Made by a program: the position numbers and the translations under genes. From Gorsachius magnificus (taxonomy: Eukaryota; Chordata; Aves; Pelecaniformes; Ardeidae): a stretch of 64,000 bases of DNA. Under the pieces are notes generated by a model. It saw only the letters and a program-made list of their open reading frames with translations. It was not told where the DNA came from and ran no database searches. This document shows, piece after piece, positions 33,035-47,060 of the stretch; within the stretch, counting starts at the first letter, position 1, and each line of letters opens with the position of its first letter. The stretch is taken from NCBI GenBank assembly GCA_034008185.1, contig CM067084.1, forward strand, positions 41,181,099 through 41,245,098, given 5' to 3'.

Positions 33035-33472
33035 AGACCTTAGTGGTCCTGATCAGCCTCATCTTGGGCCTCTGCCTACACCCCTCCCCATGGGCCCAGG
33101 CGCCTGATTGCAGCTCTGCCCAGGGGCTTCAGTCTCTGCCTGAGCTATATCAGAAGATTGCTGGTCTCCAGCTCAGCCACAGCCCTGTCCTGCCTGGCCA
33201 TAAGCTGTGTTGATTGAGACCCTAACCTGAAGATTGATTTCCTCGCTTGACCTCAGCCCTGCCTCATCACGATAAATTTGCCTGATGATCTGGACTCGTG
33301 GTTGAGCCTGGCTGCCATCTCTGTGTCTGTCCTGCCCTGTTCACCTTGCCTGGGTACCGTGGGGCTGGGCCCTGGCTGGCAAGACGCCTGCCCTGCTGGC
33401 TGGGCATCATCCTCAGCTCCCACCATCCCATCACGTAGGGAGCAGCCAGCCCTTACTGTACACTGCTATAAC
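33035..33472. repeat. GC-rich block, probable interspersed repeat of unknown class
   Basis: About 440 bp of C/T- and G-rich sequence stands out in AT-rich surroundings. It has repeated words such as CTGGCTG, CCTGCC and GCCCTG. It looks like a GC-rich bird repeat, possibly an LTR, but I could not find matching ends or a target duplication. Its plus-strand open frame (33278-33583) runs out into AT-rich flank and shows no domain. Confidence 0.4.
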
Positions 33473-34330
33473 TGTCTGCTGAAAGAGTTCAAAAAGCATA
33501 GATTCAGGTCCTGTTCCATTTGCGAAAGGCACTTTGCTTATGGATGTTGGGATCATGGGTTGAGTCAGTCCCTGAAATATTAAAAAGAAATCTGAGGCAG
33601 AGTCAGCCTTAGTTGGATTCTGGTCACTAAAATTATTGTATTTAGTGGTTAAATGCATGAGTCTGTGGTTAAGGGGTTGTTACAGAGTTGTGCTTGGTCA
33701 CATGCATTAGGATATTGAACCTGTTTGGGACTGTATTTAGCAAACTTACGGGTAATATTCTGACCTATTGCAAAATAAGAGACTTTTATCAGGCCATTAT
33801 TTCTTCACTTCAGAATAGTTAGATGTAGCCTGATGTAACTACCCCAGATGGCTGGATGGGCAATTCCTGCATTCCTGATTTACTGAATCTTTAAAATTTC
33901 ACTGCTGTCAGAACTTTGGATGCACTTGGGGCTGGATAATATTTTGGTTTCTGTGGCTTTTGGAGAAAACTAACTTTTAGTTATTCTTCACAACATTCAT
34001 AACCCTCCTCCCCCTCCTTATTGTGGGTATAACATTTTTTGTCTTCAGACTATTACATCTAGCAGTACGTGACTCATGGCCCATTGCAGCTCAGTAAAAT
34101 GTCACTGTTATGAATATATTGCACAATGAGCCTGCCTTGCACATCTTTGGTGCAATATTTATTATTCAGCTCTTGCTGGATTCAATGGAAAGATTCCCAT
34201 TAGGCTGCAAAGACATTTGGAGCAGGTCTGAGTTTGCCTTTAGAGTGCCTGACTACTGAGCAAAATAAAGGCATATTTGTAGACTGGGTAGACATCTCTT
34301 TTATAACTTTAATGTAGTCACTACTGGTGA
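33473..34330. other. Intergenic stretch, nothing recognised
   Basis: AT-rich sequence between the GC-rich block and a CR1 endonuclease remnant. No gene or repeat was identified. Confidence 0.5.
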
Positions 34331-34564
34331 CTAAAATGGAAGTTTCACTGTACTCTGGTTGCAAGACTGCATACCCAGGGCCTCTGATAGGTTTTCAAAT
34401 GGACTAGCAACCAGGTGTGTTAAGAACACCTCATCTACTTGTTCTTGAGCAGGAAGTCTGTAGCAGACTCCCACTGTGATGTTGCTCATGACAGCCTGCC
34501 CACTAATCCTAACCTGTAAATTGTCAGCTGGCTCATGTCCATCCCCAGGCAGAGCTCCATGCAT
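34331..34564 (-). mobile_element. Ancient CR1 remnant, endonuclease domain fragment
   Basis: A minus-strand frame of 77 codons contains NLQVRISGQ, then NITVGVCYRLPAQEQVDEVF. This corresponds to the CR1 ORF2 endonuclease block usually read as LWVRIKG...GVYYRPP. The frame is still open over the fragment but no other ORF2 part is attached. The identification rests on this block only. Confidence 0.75.
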
Positions 34565-37500
34565 TCCACTACTCTTTCACATAAGGGGCAAATGCCTCTC
34601 CTTGCCTTCCCAGTCTCTCCTTCCTAAAGAGCCTCCTTTCTTTCTGAATTAGGCTTTAACACTCATTAATTGCATTTCATTCCTGTTGTCTGTAATTTTG
34701 CCTGCCTTGAGCTCTTTTGCCTGTTTACTCATTCCTCCCTAGGGCCCACTATTACTTTTCCCTGTATTCCCCTGTCCCCATTTTCATGTGTCTCCCTGTC
34801 TATCCTCCTCTGTCCTCTCTTCCTCTGTCACCAATTTGACTTTGGTATCTTCACATCAGAAGCTATCTGGGGGCAGTGGAAGACCCACACCTCAACAGAC
34901 TTGCTTTGATGCCATTCCCTCGGTCCCTCAGAAGTTGTACGGTTTCCTCTATTGTCTTCCATGACCCTCAAGGCTTACCTTTATATAAGGTAATCCTCGT
35001 GAAACAAAACCTGTCTGTTTTCTTATAGTCTCAGAGCTTCATTATTACTGAAGTTACTAAGTATAGTTGTGAAGACACTGATGCTTTCTCAAGAAAAATC
35101 AGGATGTATTATACCAGCCAGGGTAAGCTGTGATGTGCTAGTATGAATAGGATCTAAAATAAAGGTGTGCTCTGGACTTGGTTTTCATGGAGTTCTGTGT
35201 CTTCTTGACATATTTATGCAACCAGCCTGACCACCAGTCAAAGAAACCACATGTGCAATTTGTCTTGTGCAATGTGATAAAATCATACCTTTTTTAAAGC
35301 CATCAAGATCATTTCATATGACGACACTGGCCCGTGCCATTCTGTGTGGGCTCACTCATTTGACAGAGCTCCACAATAGCTGTGATATCCCAGCAGGTTT
35401 TTTCTGGATATCACAGCAAAACAGGAAATCACTGGCTCAATTTCAAAGCAGGGGAAGGAAAACAACATGGAAAACTAGCTTGAAGTGATTTACAAGACAA
35501 ACATGCAAGTGGTTGGAGCAGTCACCATACACATTTAACTCATTCTTAAAAGTTTGCTTCTACTTTTAAAATAGTAAAACTGAGCAATATTGTTTTTTGT
35601 GTTATCTCTTTGGTCAGAGATTTACTAATTTCTACTGCAGGAGGTGCAAACTCCTGTAAAATAGCATTTGCTGACAATGCATCATTACTACAGCACAAAT
35701 AAGTAGTTTGAATCTATTGTTCCCAGATAACTGGTGTTCTTTGCTAAGCCTTGAAATTATGGAATTGATTCTTCACTGAGGCTGATGTGAATTGAGAATA
35801 CCTCTGCAGAAATAAATAGAATAATAGGAAGATAAGAGCACAGAGAATGAGGCTCAACATCTCTGAAGAGAGGGGACATTTTTGGCTTAAAAGATTGTCA
35901 GTTTTTATAGTAATTTATAACTGATTCCCAGAAGACAAACATTGTCTAAAATTAAATACTTCAGATTTGCAAGCAACAATGAGTCATGGGTAGATGTAGA
36001 GAAAAGTAGCAAACCCAGCAATGACAGAAAGTGGGTGTTAAGAATAATACAAAATAAATCTGAGATCTGATAGCTGAATATTATTAATTAATCTCATTCT
36101 ATTTCAGTTTTCTAGAAAGATGTTATTTGAGTTTCATTAGCTACTTTTTCAACATCAGCAATCCCAAATAAGGTTAATAATTTGTTCCAAAATAGCAAAA
36201 TATTTAAATAAGGGAATCTATAGTACACATGAAAATCAATAATTTAAAAAAATAAAATGTCACTGTTTTTTGATGTAGTTCTTTTGTGTTTCTCAGTTGT
36301 AATGGAATCTGATTTTAAATTACTTTATAGTTATTTTTGCAAAAATAGAGTGCATCTGTTCTTCATTATTTCTCCCAAAGCTTTTAGTTTGATCTTCGCA
36401 GTACTCTGAACAAGATCAACTCATCCAAATAGCTGGTTTCTTAGCCTGGTACTGGCACAGCAGGTGAATGATAACAATCAAACACATTTTCTCTCCTGGA
36501 AAGGCTATGAGTAGCTGGCAGTATGTTTCTAGGGGATCAAAGCAGGGTGCAGAAGGGAGGTATGATGGCACCCATTTTTGCAAATATTTCCTTCCCTGAG
36601 GTGGGAAGATGAAACACATGAACAAAGCAATTTCTACATGAGTGCATCTTAACTGCCCTGCAGTTAGATTCCCTTTTCCTTTCATGCCTGAAATATGTGC
36701 TTAATAAAATAACAGGTAATAACATCTATGCATTTAGTATCTGATATACTGAGAAAACATTTCACAAAATCAGAATACATTTAAAAATAAATTAAGTTTT
36801 AAAACTGGACTTCATACCAAAGTGGAAAAATCACACCTCAACTTTTGATGACGAAGGAGAAAATGAACTTTGTTGTTAAACTTTAATTGATTACAGACAA
36901 AACATCTTTGTCAGTGATGCTTTGTTAATTATGCGTCACTGAATATTCTCACCCTGTTTGTATAATGGAGTATACAATTCCTAATCTTCATGTGTTAAAC
37001 TCTCTCCAGGAAAAAGTGTACCTTCTGTCCCAGGTAACAATAAGAAAACTTGATTTTCTAGATTGAACATGGAAAGGAAGGAAAAGACACTACCTCTAAA
37101 GAGGGGAACTTACTGTGTTCAGTAAATCTATCCCTGGCCTTCTGTTGTGACTGCTCTATGCTGCGCTGAGCAGTCCTAAAACTAATACAGAGACCAACCT
37201 GGGTCAGGAGGATTCCTCTTTGCTCTCTGCTTCTCCCTTTTCTGATCTTTTCCCTTTCTGATTAGTGATTGCAGCTCAGCTTGGTGGGGAAAAGTGAGGA
37301 TAGCTTTCAAGCTCTCATCCACATGCCTCCATTAACTTGAATTGTGATCATCTGAGTGGAGAATATGAGAAGCTGCCTGATAGCATCTTCCTTTAATCAG
37401 CAGAGAAGCTGCCCATCTCTCCCACTTAAGATAGGAACTAGGTTTAGAACTCGAATCTGGGTCTTCCCTCTTTTGTTAGTTTAATATATTTACACTGGAG

Positions 37501-40500
37501 GTAGCTTTTACAGACTTGATATTTAAAACACAACAATGAAATAATAATTGGTAAAATGCTGCTCTATTTATTATTATATCTGAACAAAGTGACCCTTAGC
37601 AGTTGTCCAGAGGGCTGAGTAAATAGTAATGTCTCCCACTGCTCTGGTGATAAGAACATTTTATCCAGAAGCAAATATCAGAAGCACAATGGAAAATTCA
37701 TGTGAGACACCTTACAGTGAAGGCTTCTTTTATCAAAACTCAAGACTTTTGGCATTTAGGACACCTTTTGGACCTCACGCTGTGCAATAGGCATCTGGAC
37801 TGCACATATCTAATAACCTGTACACACCTAGAGCAATGACTCTAGCAGGGTATGTGATGACATTCAAGAATCTTAGCCCTTAGAAAAAGTGATTAAAGGG
37901 AAAGAGTAAAATGTGATGCATGAAAAAAAGAATGGAGTACCATCAGCTGATTAAGTAGAGAAATGTAGTTAATTTTCCAAGTCCAGTGTAACAGAGATAG
38001 TCAAAGCCTATCTGTGATGGGTCTCCCTCTTGCTTGCATCACTGAAATTCAAGACTGACTCCAATATAGACTAAGAGCACCACCGTTAAAAATCTGAAGG
38101 ACTTGGTGACTCAATGACTTGCACTAATTATCTTTGTTTAACAGTGGTATGAGGGCTCGGTATCTGTAGGTGGGTCAGCTCTTTTTCTCCCTGCCTGCTT
38201 TTTCTGCTGCCACCTCTTTGACAGGTCTACTCTGAGGGTTTTTTTTCTTTGGTTATTTTTTTCTCTTCTGAGGCTGCTGTAGAAGCTATGTTTCATGAAG
38301 CTCTTTTCAGGCTGCACTGGGTAAATGCACTGTTGTTTTGAAAGATAGTATCAAGAAGTTATTTTTTAATATTTAAAGCAAGATTTTACTTTGGAGCAAT
38401 CCTTGGAGAGTTTGAAATAGGTTTCCTCACTAATTCAGACTGTCTTTCTATTGCGTAAGCATCGGCTCACATAAGCGTGCTGACTTATTTCAGTTTACAA
38501 CTGCCAGTTCTGGCCTGCTATCAGGAAGATGGTATTTCATTATTTTGGGGTTTTCTTCATTTGAGCACTGAAGGTCCTTGGTTTACTATCTCTACCTCAT
38601 TTTGAAAGATAGGTAGCTCTGGCTGATGGAAGACCTGGGAAGAAAACAAATTAATTCAGAGGCCATAGAACTTCACAGTGTTCTGTTAATTAACACTAAA
38701 ACCACTGGGGAAACAAGCTAAACAAGCAGCCAGCTGGAAAGATGTGCACAAGCACATCACGATAGATGGCTGTAAACTGACGGTTACTATCAATTTCATC
38801 AGGGAATGGAAATAATGTGCTAGGTTTCAGTGCTTCTGAAGTCTTTTTCGTGGGCTTCTCTCTAATCCTTAGGTAATCCCAAACCAAAACACAAACAATC
38901 TGAAGAGCAGAGGCTGATAATTCTTTCAACAATGTTGCTTGAGGAATGGACTGGTCTGGGAGGAAAGGACACATATATTTTCAGTTTGACCCTGCTTTTC
39001 CTTTATAAACCTCCAATAGCCACGTGCCAGCTGCAATGTAAAAGAATCCCCTACACTTCACAGCCCCTTCTGTTAATGTAGATGCTCTCACAATCATAGT
39101 TGTACTTAATTATTGAGAACTTGGTTCTTCAGTCTTTGCAGGAATAAAACTGTTTTGGTGTCAGCACAAATATTGAGACAAAAGGTACGATCAGCTTTGT
39201 CACCAGACAACTGTCTGTGTTTGTAGTAAAGAATATCTAATGCTGATTAAGTTCACCCTATAGCGTTTAGGTTTGGTGGTACACCTAAACCAGACCTTTC
39301 TTCAGACCAGAACTTCTAAACTCCAATATGTTTTGCTTGGGGATGGTTTCTTGCTCTGCCACTTGGGTCAAACTGCAAGTCCATAGGTGCACCCTATGGG
39401 CAGAATTAGTAATTTCAGAATGTTACTCAAAATGAGTTTTCCACTAATGAATACAAGAGTTGTCATTTAGATTTAGGCCCAATGTCAGTTAGCTCTTTAT
39501 CAAACGACTGAACAGTGCCTGGTCCTTCAAGGAAAGATGTAAGAGCTTGGCAGATTCCTCCTGTATTGAGGCTTCTGATCTCTGTTTAGACATTGGCCAC
39601 GTCTGTAAAGTAGCCAGTCTAATGTCCTTTTTAAGATCTTTATCAGTCTTATGCTACCACTGGATACCTTCAGTGAAATGCAAATTTTCAGTCTTAATTT
39701 TTGTACACTGGTAGATATCTGACAGCTTCTGGCAATGAGTTCCTTCGGTTTATTTCTGTTTGTGTGAAAATACACTTAATCAGTTGGGAATTTACTTTCT
39801 TTTTATTTGATTCTATATGTCCTTATTTTCCTGTCGCAAGTCAGAGTTGATAGCTGCTCAGTGTTCCACTCATTATATACATTATATACATGATGTCACT
39901 TATTCCTCATCCTGATGTAAAGTACAAATCCTTACAGCATCCATTCATCTTTCTTTGTTGATAGCCAAACATTTCTTTTTTTTTTTTCTAGTTTTTTTTC
40001 CTAGTTTTTTAATGCAGTTTATCTGGCTGTCTGTAACAACATGCAGATCTCTTTGGATACAGTTATACTGTACAGATGGTCTATATATTTCTCTTAAATG
40101 TGTATGCTCTTCAGTGTGCATATTAAATATCAATTATGCTATCATAATGCTCTTGTTTAGGTCTTTCTACACTTTCCTACAGTCTTCTCTGGACATTACA
40201 AACTTAAGTAACTTAAGTAACTTGGTATGACATTTTGTCACCTAGCAATTTTTTTTTTTTTAATGCAGCATTGCATATTCCCTTTCGTAATTCAGTCATT
40301 CTATGTATAAACTGCAACTTCACTCTCAGATACACTATTTAGGCTTGATGACTTACTGTTCTTGAACTACTAATTTGCTTTTTATTCCATACCCCTTCTT
40401 CTGAGTCTACCTCTTTGTTCATTCTGTCTCAGTTCAATGGTTTTCTAGGGCATAGCACCTAGATATTTCTTATCATTTAGATACATTTGATTAATGTGAT

Positions 40501-42074
40501 GAATCCCAGACTCATGCTCGAGTGTGAAGAGACAAAATCCAAACTGTTATCTTCTAGCAATGTCCTAGTCTGTGTTTACAGAGGTGTGTTTCCTTGGTTT
40601 TTAATTTGTAAAAGGAAGCTCATAAAATCTATCAGACAGGTTTCTCACTGCAGATTTTATATGAGAAAGCCTCTTAAAACTTAAGTTAGCTGATCTGGAT
40701 AGAAATTAATCCTCTGAAAAAAATAATGAACAGGTGACATAGTTTAAAAATACCAATAAATATTCCCTGTTAGCATGCCCAATATTTCTATAGCCAGTCA
40801 TCACAAAACCCAAAGATGATTATCACTGCATTGCCTTAAAATGTACCCACTCAAGGTAAGCTACAGTGCCTAAAACTCTCAACTACTAGTCTAAAGGAAT
40901 ATTAAAACTCACTCCAGGATTACCTTGAAGGATGGACAGTATGCACTAAAGGGAAAATATTATTTGAGTCTGGGAATAATTCAATTTGGTCAATATAACT
41001 GGAAGTAAAATTTTATGATAATCACAAGTGTCTTTAGTCGGGTTAGGGAGACTCTTTCTTAATGTCTACTATTTTCCAGTAGACTAGTGGGTCTAAAGGG
41101 AAAAAAATACCCTCAATTTATAGCTTGGACAGTACATAAACATAAAAAAGTAATGAGCAACAGTGATGGTTTTATGCAAGCATATGGAACAAGTCATAAC
41201 CTAGTTGTATTTTATATTGGATTTGGGTTTGTCTTTGGCTGTTGAGAGAAAATGTGGAATCTGACTGTAAAATTTGCTTTTTCAAGTAGCAGGATATGGT
41301 GTACATTACCATAAGCTGTCACTTTATGATTCTCTTAACTCTTACAGTTATGAGTTAATATAACAAGACGGATTCTTTCACACTTCATAAAATAGAAAAA
41401 ACAATTGTCTATATGCTTATAAACAAGAATAATGCTCAAAAAAGCACATAGACAGTATTTGCCATACATACTCTTGTTATTAATGGATTGTTCTAAGTGC
41501 AGTTCCTGAACAACAACTTTTGAACTTGTAATCTAAGAAGTATCTAAACTGAACAACAGAGCAGAATAATGGCTTGCTGCTTCAGCTGTCCTACTAGAGT
41601 ATTTTATTATGTATTTATTTCAGCTATAGATAGAATATTTGTTTCCTGAATACAGATTAAAGATGAGAAATACTCTTTTTTTTCCAAAGCAACTTGCTGC
41701 ATTTCAAATATTATATATTCATTTTTTTTCTTCCAAAGACCACCAGAGCCTTTACTTGTAAAAAAACCTAAACAACTGAGTAGCTTTTTATACTACATGA
41801 ATATCTCTAGCACATAATTCATTTTCTTTTCCAAACTCTGCCATACATATCTGTACTGTGTATATCTCATAGAGATATATGTAATCTGTTTTGAGTGATT
41901 TATTTTTGTTCATTTAAGTTCCACTTTTGTTAAGCTCATAACCTAGAAATCTCTTGGCAAGAAAATTTAATGATTACTGTAAGGCAAAATGTATTTTTGG
42001 AGAACAATTTTATTCTGTACCTAGGCTCTTCCCAGAAATAACCTTTACTTCTGTTTACACCCTGTTGCCGTTGC
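34565..42074. other. Intergenic stretch, no supported gene
   Basis: About 7.5 kb of AT-rich DNA. Small direct repeats lie near 39876-39892 and 40201-40222, and poly-T runs near 39975-39985 and 40249-40261. No exons, RNA genes or recognisable mobile elements were seen. Confidence 0.5.
40201..40222. repeat. 9-bp direct repeat
   Basis: The unit CTTAAGTAA is present twice and followed by a partial third copy (CTTGG). Confidence 0.75.
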
Positions 42075-42560
42075 TGTGCATGCTTTCAACCATTTCATGA
42101 TCTCTGTGGCCAAGACAGTCACCTGCCATCACATCCCCCACGAGTCCTTCCCTAGCAAGTCTAACAGGGCATCTTTCCTAGTTGGCCAGTATGTGTGACA
42201 AGAGGTTATCTCATACTAACTTCAATAATTTCCAAGACCTTCTTGTCACAGCAGTATGATATTCCCAGTTGATGTTTGAGAAGGTGAAATCTTGCATACA
42301 GACCAGGGCCACCGATCCAGAAATTTCTCCAAATTGTCTATAGAGTAACTCATAGTCTATTATAGAGTAACTCATCGGTGCTTACATCCTGGCTGGGCAA
42401 TCGGTAGTACACACCCACTACAACATCTCCTTTGTTTTCTATCCCCTTAATCCTCACCCTGAGGCTCTCAAGCACATCACCACTGATTGTAAGGGTTGTA
42501 CAATCAAGCCTCTCCCTTAACATTCAGTGCGACACCTCCACCTCTCCTGCCCATGTTAAT
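42075..42560 (-). mobile_element. Ancient CR1 remnant, endonuclease domain
   Basis: Read on the minus strand, blocks of the CR1 ORF2 endonuclease appear in order but in shifting frames. They are a GDVVVGVYYRLPSQD-like block near 42390-42440, NINWEYHTAVTRRSW near 42240-42285, and LGHRDHEMVE near 42085-42115. Stops and shifts show decay. A local tandem duplication at 42337-42375 interrupts it. Confidence 0.75.
42337..42375. repeat. Short tandem duplication within a CR1 remnant
   Basis: TATAGAGTAACTCAT occurs twice, once beginning about 42339 and again about 42361, with AGTCTAT between. It looks like a 20-22 bp duplication that arose after the CR1 inserted. Confidence 0.8.
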
Positions 42561-43662
42561 TTGTGTTTGAAATAGCAAATACTGGTTAACAATGAAAAGA
42601 AGCAGAAGTGCATAAGGAAAAGGTGATGAGAGGATGATGATGAGATATCATGAAAACAGAACAGATGTTGCTTAATAAATCAGTTCATCTTTAACATTTG
42701 ATCTATTGCTGCTGAAATTCTGGCTATTCTATAAATCCCTTCAGTTGTCTCTTATTACCTAAAAAGCCCAAAGGCTGTTTGGAGGGGGTTGTTATTTTAA
42801 ATGCTTTGCAATTCAATATATGTAATAATCTGCCTGCTTCCAACTCTTTGCTAGACAATATTGTATGCAGATATTCTTCAGAGGAAGGATGAATATGAAC
42901 TAAAACCCCACAATATTCAACCTTGCTGAACAGTGAGGAGGTGTTACTCTCAATTTGAATCAGAATTAAGCAACTTTCCTGCTGGCAGGCATCTCTGCAC
43001 TGCCTTGGAGACAGAGCACCTGAAAGGCATTCATTAAGGCAAAATTGAAATGTTTCTTTAGGCTTTCTAAAGATGGCAGATTCTGAGCCTGTTTTTTGTT
43101 TCTTATGTGTCTGTGGTGAAATCAGGTATTCAAAAGAGTTGAACTAAGCAAATTTTGAACACAATGCGAGACCCGTAAGTGAAGCAATTCTTCATGTTCC
43201 ACATGTCTGACAGAATGCAAAGTGGTGTTTGAATGCAGAGATATTTATCTAGTTTAGATTAGTCACATTTGCTATCCAGGCAGCCTGTTTCTATCTGTGA
43301 TTTCAAAAACAAGCAAAGGTCTAATTGCTCAAACGTCTGGCAAGTGTGCCATAGCTACCAAAGCTTATGTGGATTCCATCAGAAATTGTAACTTGGGCTC
43401 ATTGATGAAAAGCAGTGAACGAGGACAGGGAAGTGCAATAGCCAAGGTATAATAAAGCAGTTACAGAAACATAGCTAAAAAATATATTCAGACAGTGTCA
43501 CATTTATTTAATGGGAATAAAAAGCCCCCAATTAACTAGGAAGTGGGAGGCTTCTTGGGCCCAGCTGAGGCCTTGAAGCCGTGAAATGACACCATGGACT
43601 TAGCCAAATAAAAAAATGCAAGGAAGGTCGATAGAATACGAAAGGAGAGAAAATCATCCAAG

Positions 43663-43698
43663 TTGCCTGAAAATTTCAAATTGCCTGGAAATTTCAAA
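43663..43698. repeat. 18-bp tandem repeat, two units
   Basis: TTGCCTGAAAATTTCAAA is followed at once by TTGCCTGGAAATTTCAAA, with one difference. Confidence 0.9.
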
Positions 43699-44124
43699 CT
43701 GCGTATTGTTTTAGAGGAGAACACAGGAGAATGGGGATATAGGAGAAATTACAGATGTTATATGAAAACTTTCATACGTTATAAGCAGTCCAAATAATAG
43801 GAAAAAGAAAAGGAAAAAAAAAGAGGGTTTGGAGGATTTTGCTTGTGTGGGTGGAGTTTTATTTCTCCCTGGGGTTAGCTGAATTGTAAAATAGAAAGCA
43901 GGATGTAAATAATTCACTATAGTCCCAGCTAACTGAAGTTTTCTGCCGGAGGACAGTGCTCAGGGCCTGTGTCTGTATGCAGTAATATCAGCACTCTTGA
44001 ACAGCTAGTCCCTGATGGACTTTAGAGTCTTTTGGGACTTCTTTCCAGGGCAAGTGCAAATCATGTATTGTTTATTATTGGATGCAGAAATAGAATAATC
44101 TGGGGGGAAAAAAATCCCCACACC

Positions 44125-44159
44125 AAATAAGTAAATAAATAGATAGATAAATAAATAGA
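44125..44159. repeat. (AAAT/AGAT)n tetranucleotide repeat
   Basis: Mixed units of TAAA and TAGA run through this segment, for example AATAAATAGATAGATAAATA. Confidence 0.88.
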
Positions 44160-47035
44160 AAAAATTCCCAGAAATATTTACATCGAGAAATCAGATTACA
44201 TGATGGGTATAACTAGCAGTTTCTGGGCCAGAGGTACAAGGCAACCTGTTTTAATTGCATCCAGCAACAGACAATAGTACAGCCACATGTTAGTCACATA
44301 CTCCCAGTGGGTCATGACCTCTGTGTACTACCTGCTTTCAGTCACATGTTTTAGTTGGAAGAGCTAGGGTTCTTGATTCACTCTATATATTGTTTAAATT
44401 GTGCTAGTGCTGCAATTCTAATAGCAGAGTAAAAGAGTCTGGTAAATAAATAGTACTACTGCCATGCTTGTGAATTCAGCCTTCAGGCAGATTTTCAATA
44501 AATGATGAGAATATGAGAAGCAACAGCATGAAGTCCTGAAGAACTGCCAGTTTTGCAGAAAAAAAAAAAAGTCGAAAATACAAAAGCAGTAAAGGTAACC
44601 TGCTTAGAATAGATATTTTTTGGCCACCACAGCATTTTGATAGAAGCACTGTGCTGAAGTAAAGATATTTAAGCAAGTATTTACATATCAGTCCTAACTA
44701 CCACGGTCATTGACAAAATATGATGAAAGCAGTATCAGCTCTTCCATGTGTATGGATACAGTTTAATGTTGTCCGAACTGATTTCATGCAGGATTTTTCA
44801 TTTTCATATGTTTTATTCTCTTTCAGTGAGGATCAAAATCAGAAAGAGGGCTGTGCCTTAGAAGTGGCTTTAAAGCAATTATGCCCTGTTTCATAACATT
44901 TAGTTACCAGAATTTTCCTGTTGAGTTCAGAGAGAGTTGGGCTGGGCTCTTAATGCTTGGTACATGGAACATTTAATTCATGTTGTTGTCTTCCTAAATA
45001 TCAGGAGTTTCTTTTTTGGGTTGGGGTTTTTTTTGTTGGTTTTTTTTTTTTTTCTGTGCTAATGTTTGGGCTTTGTAGAATTTGTTCCATAGCACAGATG
45101 ATGTCTTACTGGCACACCACCATAAAAGTGAAGCATATTGTTCCTACTTCCCTATGCATCTGTTGCTGTTTTATTAGCAGGAGGGTTAAAATATTATTCC
45201 CTTTATGTATCTTTTTGCCCTTGGCAGGGTGGGAAAAAGTTTAATACAATTTGGGTCTGAGCAACTGTAGTAAATAGAAATACTGTGATACATAGCATAG
45301 CACTGTACACAGATGCATGTCCACCCATGTTTACATATAAAGTGGAACTTTTTTTTGTTAATTGGAGCTATGAATAACTTATCTAAGTAAGTGGATTAAC
45401 ATAAGTGCAGGACTAGGAATAGAGGCAAAGCTGTTAGACTAACAAACTGCATACAGTCTAGGATACTCAGTAAAGGAAAATAATTGGATTATATTTTTTC
45501 TATGTTTTTTGTGAGCCTTCAACAAACTAGGAGTTTGTCCCCATCTGCAAGTGAGTTATTTTCAGTGGGTAGTTAAAAGTCTTTATCTTAATCTGCCATC
45601 AATTATTCACACCTTTATAATTTCTCAGTTAAGTTACAACAGTGCCGTCTATCTGGAAATTATCTGAAAAAATCTATCTGCCATACTTAGGCACCATCTA
45701 GTACAAAATGTTAGTGAGAAATGCCTTCTGCCTCACAGATCATCAGTGCTACACTCATGCTTCCCTTTCTCTGCTAAAATTCCCACTGAATTTTGAATTA
45801 TATCACTTCTTTGGCCCTGATAGTCAACATCTTCCATGGGATATCTAAACAGTCAGCTAAAACCCTCAAATAAAAGCCATCATCAGTAACTTTCTTCGCT
45901 TGACACAGTGCAGCTCTCTATAGGTAAAATTCTTATGTTCAGATGTCAGATGTTTTTCAGACCAGTCAGACATGGGACTAAATGACCACAGAAATTAGAC
46001 TGACACAGACCTCCCTGCCCTGGACTTATAACATGCCATTCATATACTTTCTCTAACTTTAATAGTTTGTAGTATATATATTAAAAAGATCTGTATGAAA
46101 AATATTCAGAAATCTAAGTTGAAAGGTAGAGGTAGGTAGTCAAGTTGCCTTTACCCAGTATGATAAAAGCAAATACTGTGGTGTTGAGCCACAATCATAT
46201 GTGGTGCTGTTGCTGATCCAGACTAGCCCAGAGCTGCACATGTGCTGCAGTGATGTAGTTTCACATAAAGGGAGTGTGGGAGATAGGCAGTAATTTTAGG
46301 AAGAATACTTACAACAAAATGAAGAAAAACATTTCTTCCTTTAATTTCCTTTTCTTGTGTTTCTTTTTTATTTATCTTGTATTTTTATCATTGCAGTTGT
46401 GTTGAATTCAGATAAGGATTATTTGATGCAGGTCTTTTTGGACATTTGCAAATTATTCTGATCAGTAACGGGGAATTGTGGCAGTCCTTTGCTAAATTTT
46501 AGTGATAGCAGATACCTCAAGCTGGAGTTTTAGAATATTTCAAGAGGAGCAGTAATAAATAGGCACATTTCCTTTCTGTCAAAATAGTTTCCATATTTTC
46601 ATTAGATTTTGGTTTATCTTTGAAAGAAAAAAGGAGTATCAGCACTGAATATCAGCCTGTATTAGGAAGTGGGATTTCACAGCATTGGTGATTCAGGAGG
46701 CTGGTTAGTATTTGCAAATATAATTGTCAAGTCTGTTTCAAAGATGAAGTGAGCATAACCTGTAACATTTTAACTGGCCATTTTATTGAGGTGTTGCAGA
46801 AGCTGGACACATAGAAGCAATGCTTCAGTTACAAATAGCTGAAATTTTGATTGAATAAAATTTCCATGTCTGTCAAATAACTCTCATTCTCTACCAAAAC
46901 AGAAATCTGTATGATAGCGTTTTCATGAACAGCTTTCTTAATGACTCACAAAACTTAACAATAACAGATGCAGGTTGCCAAATGAAGAATAAAAGCATAT
47001 AACTGCACCCTAAGGAAAAAGAGTGAGAGGTTCTT

Positions 47036-47060
47036 CCCCCTCCCCCCCCCCCCCCCCCCC
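47036..47060. repeat. Poly-C run with G-quadruplex potential on the minus strand
   Basis: Five C, one T, then nineteen C. The minus strand is a long G-run. Its length may be inexact in the assembly. Confidence 0.9.
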
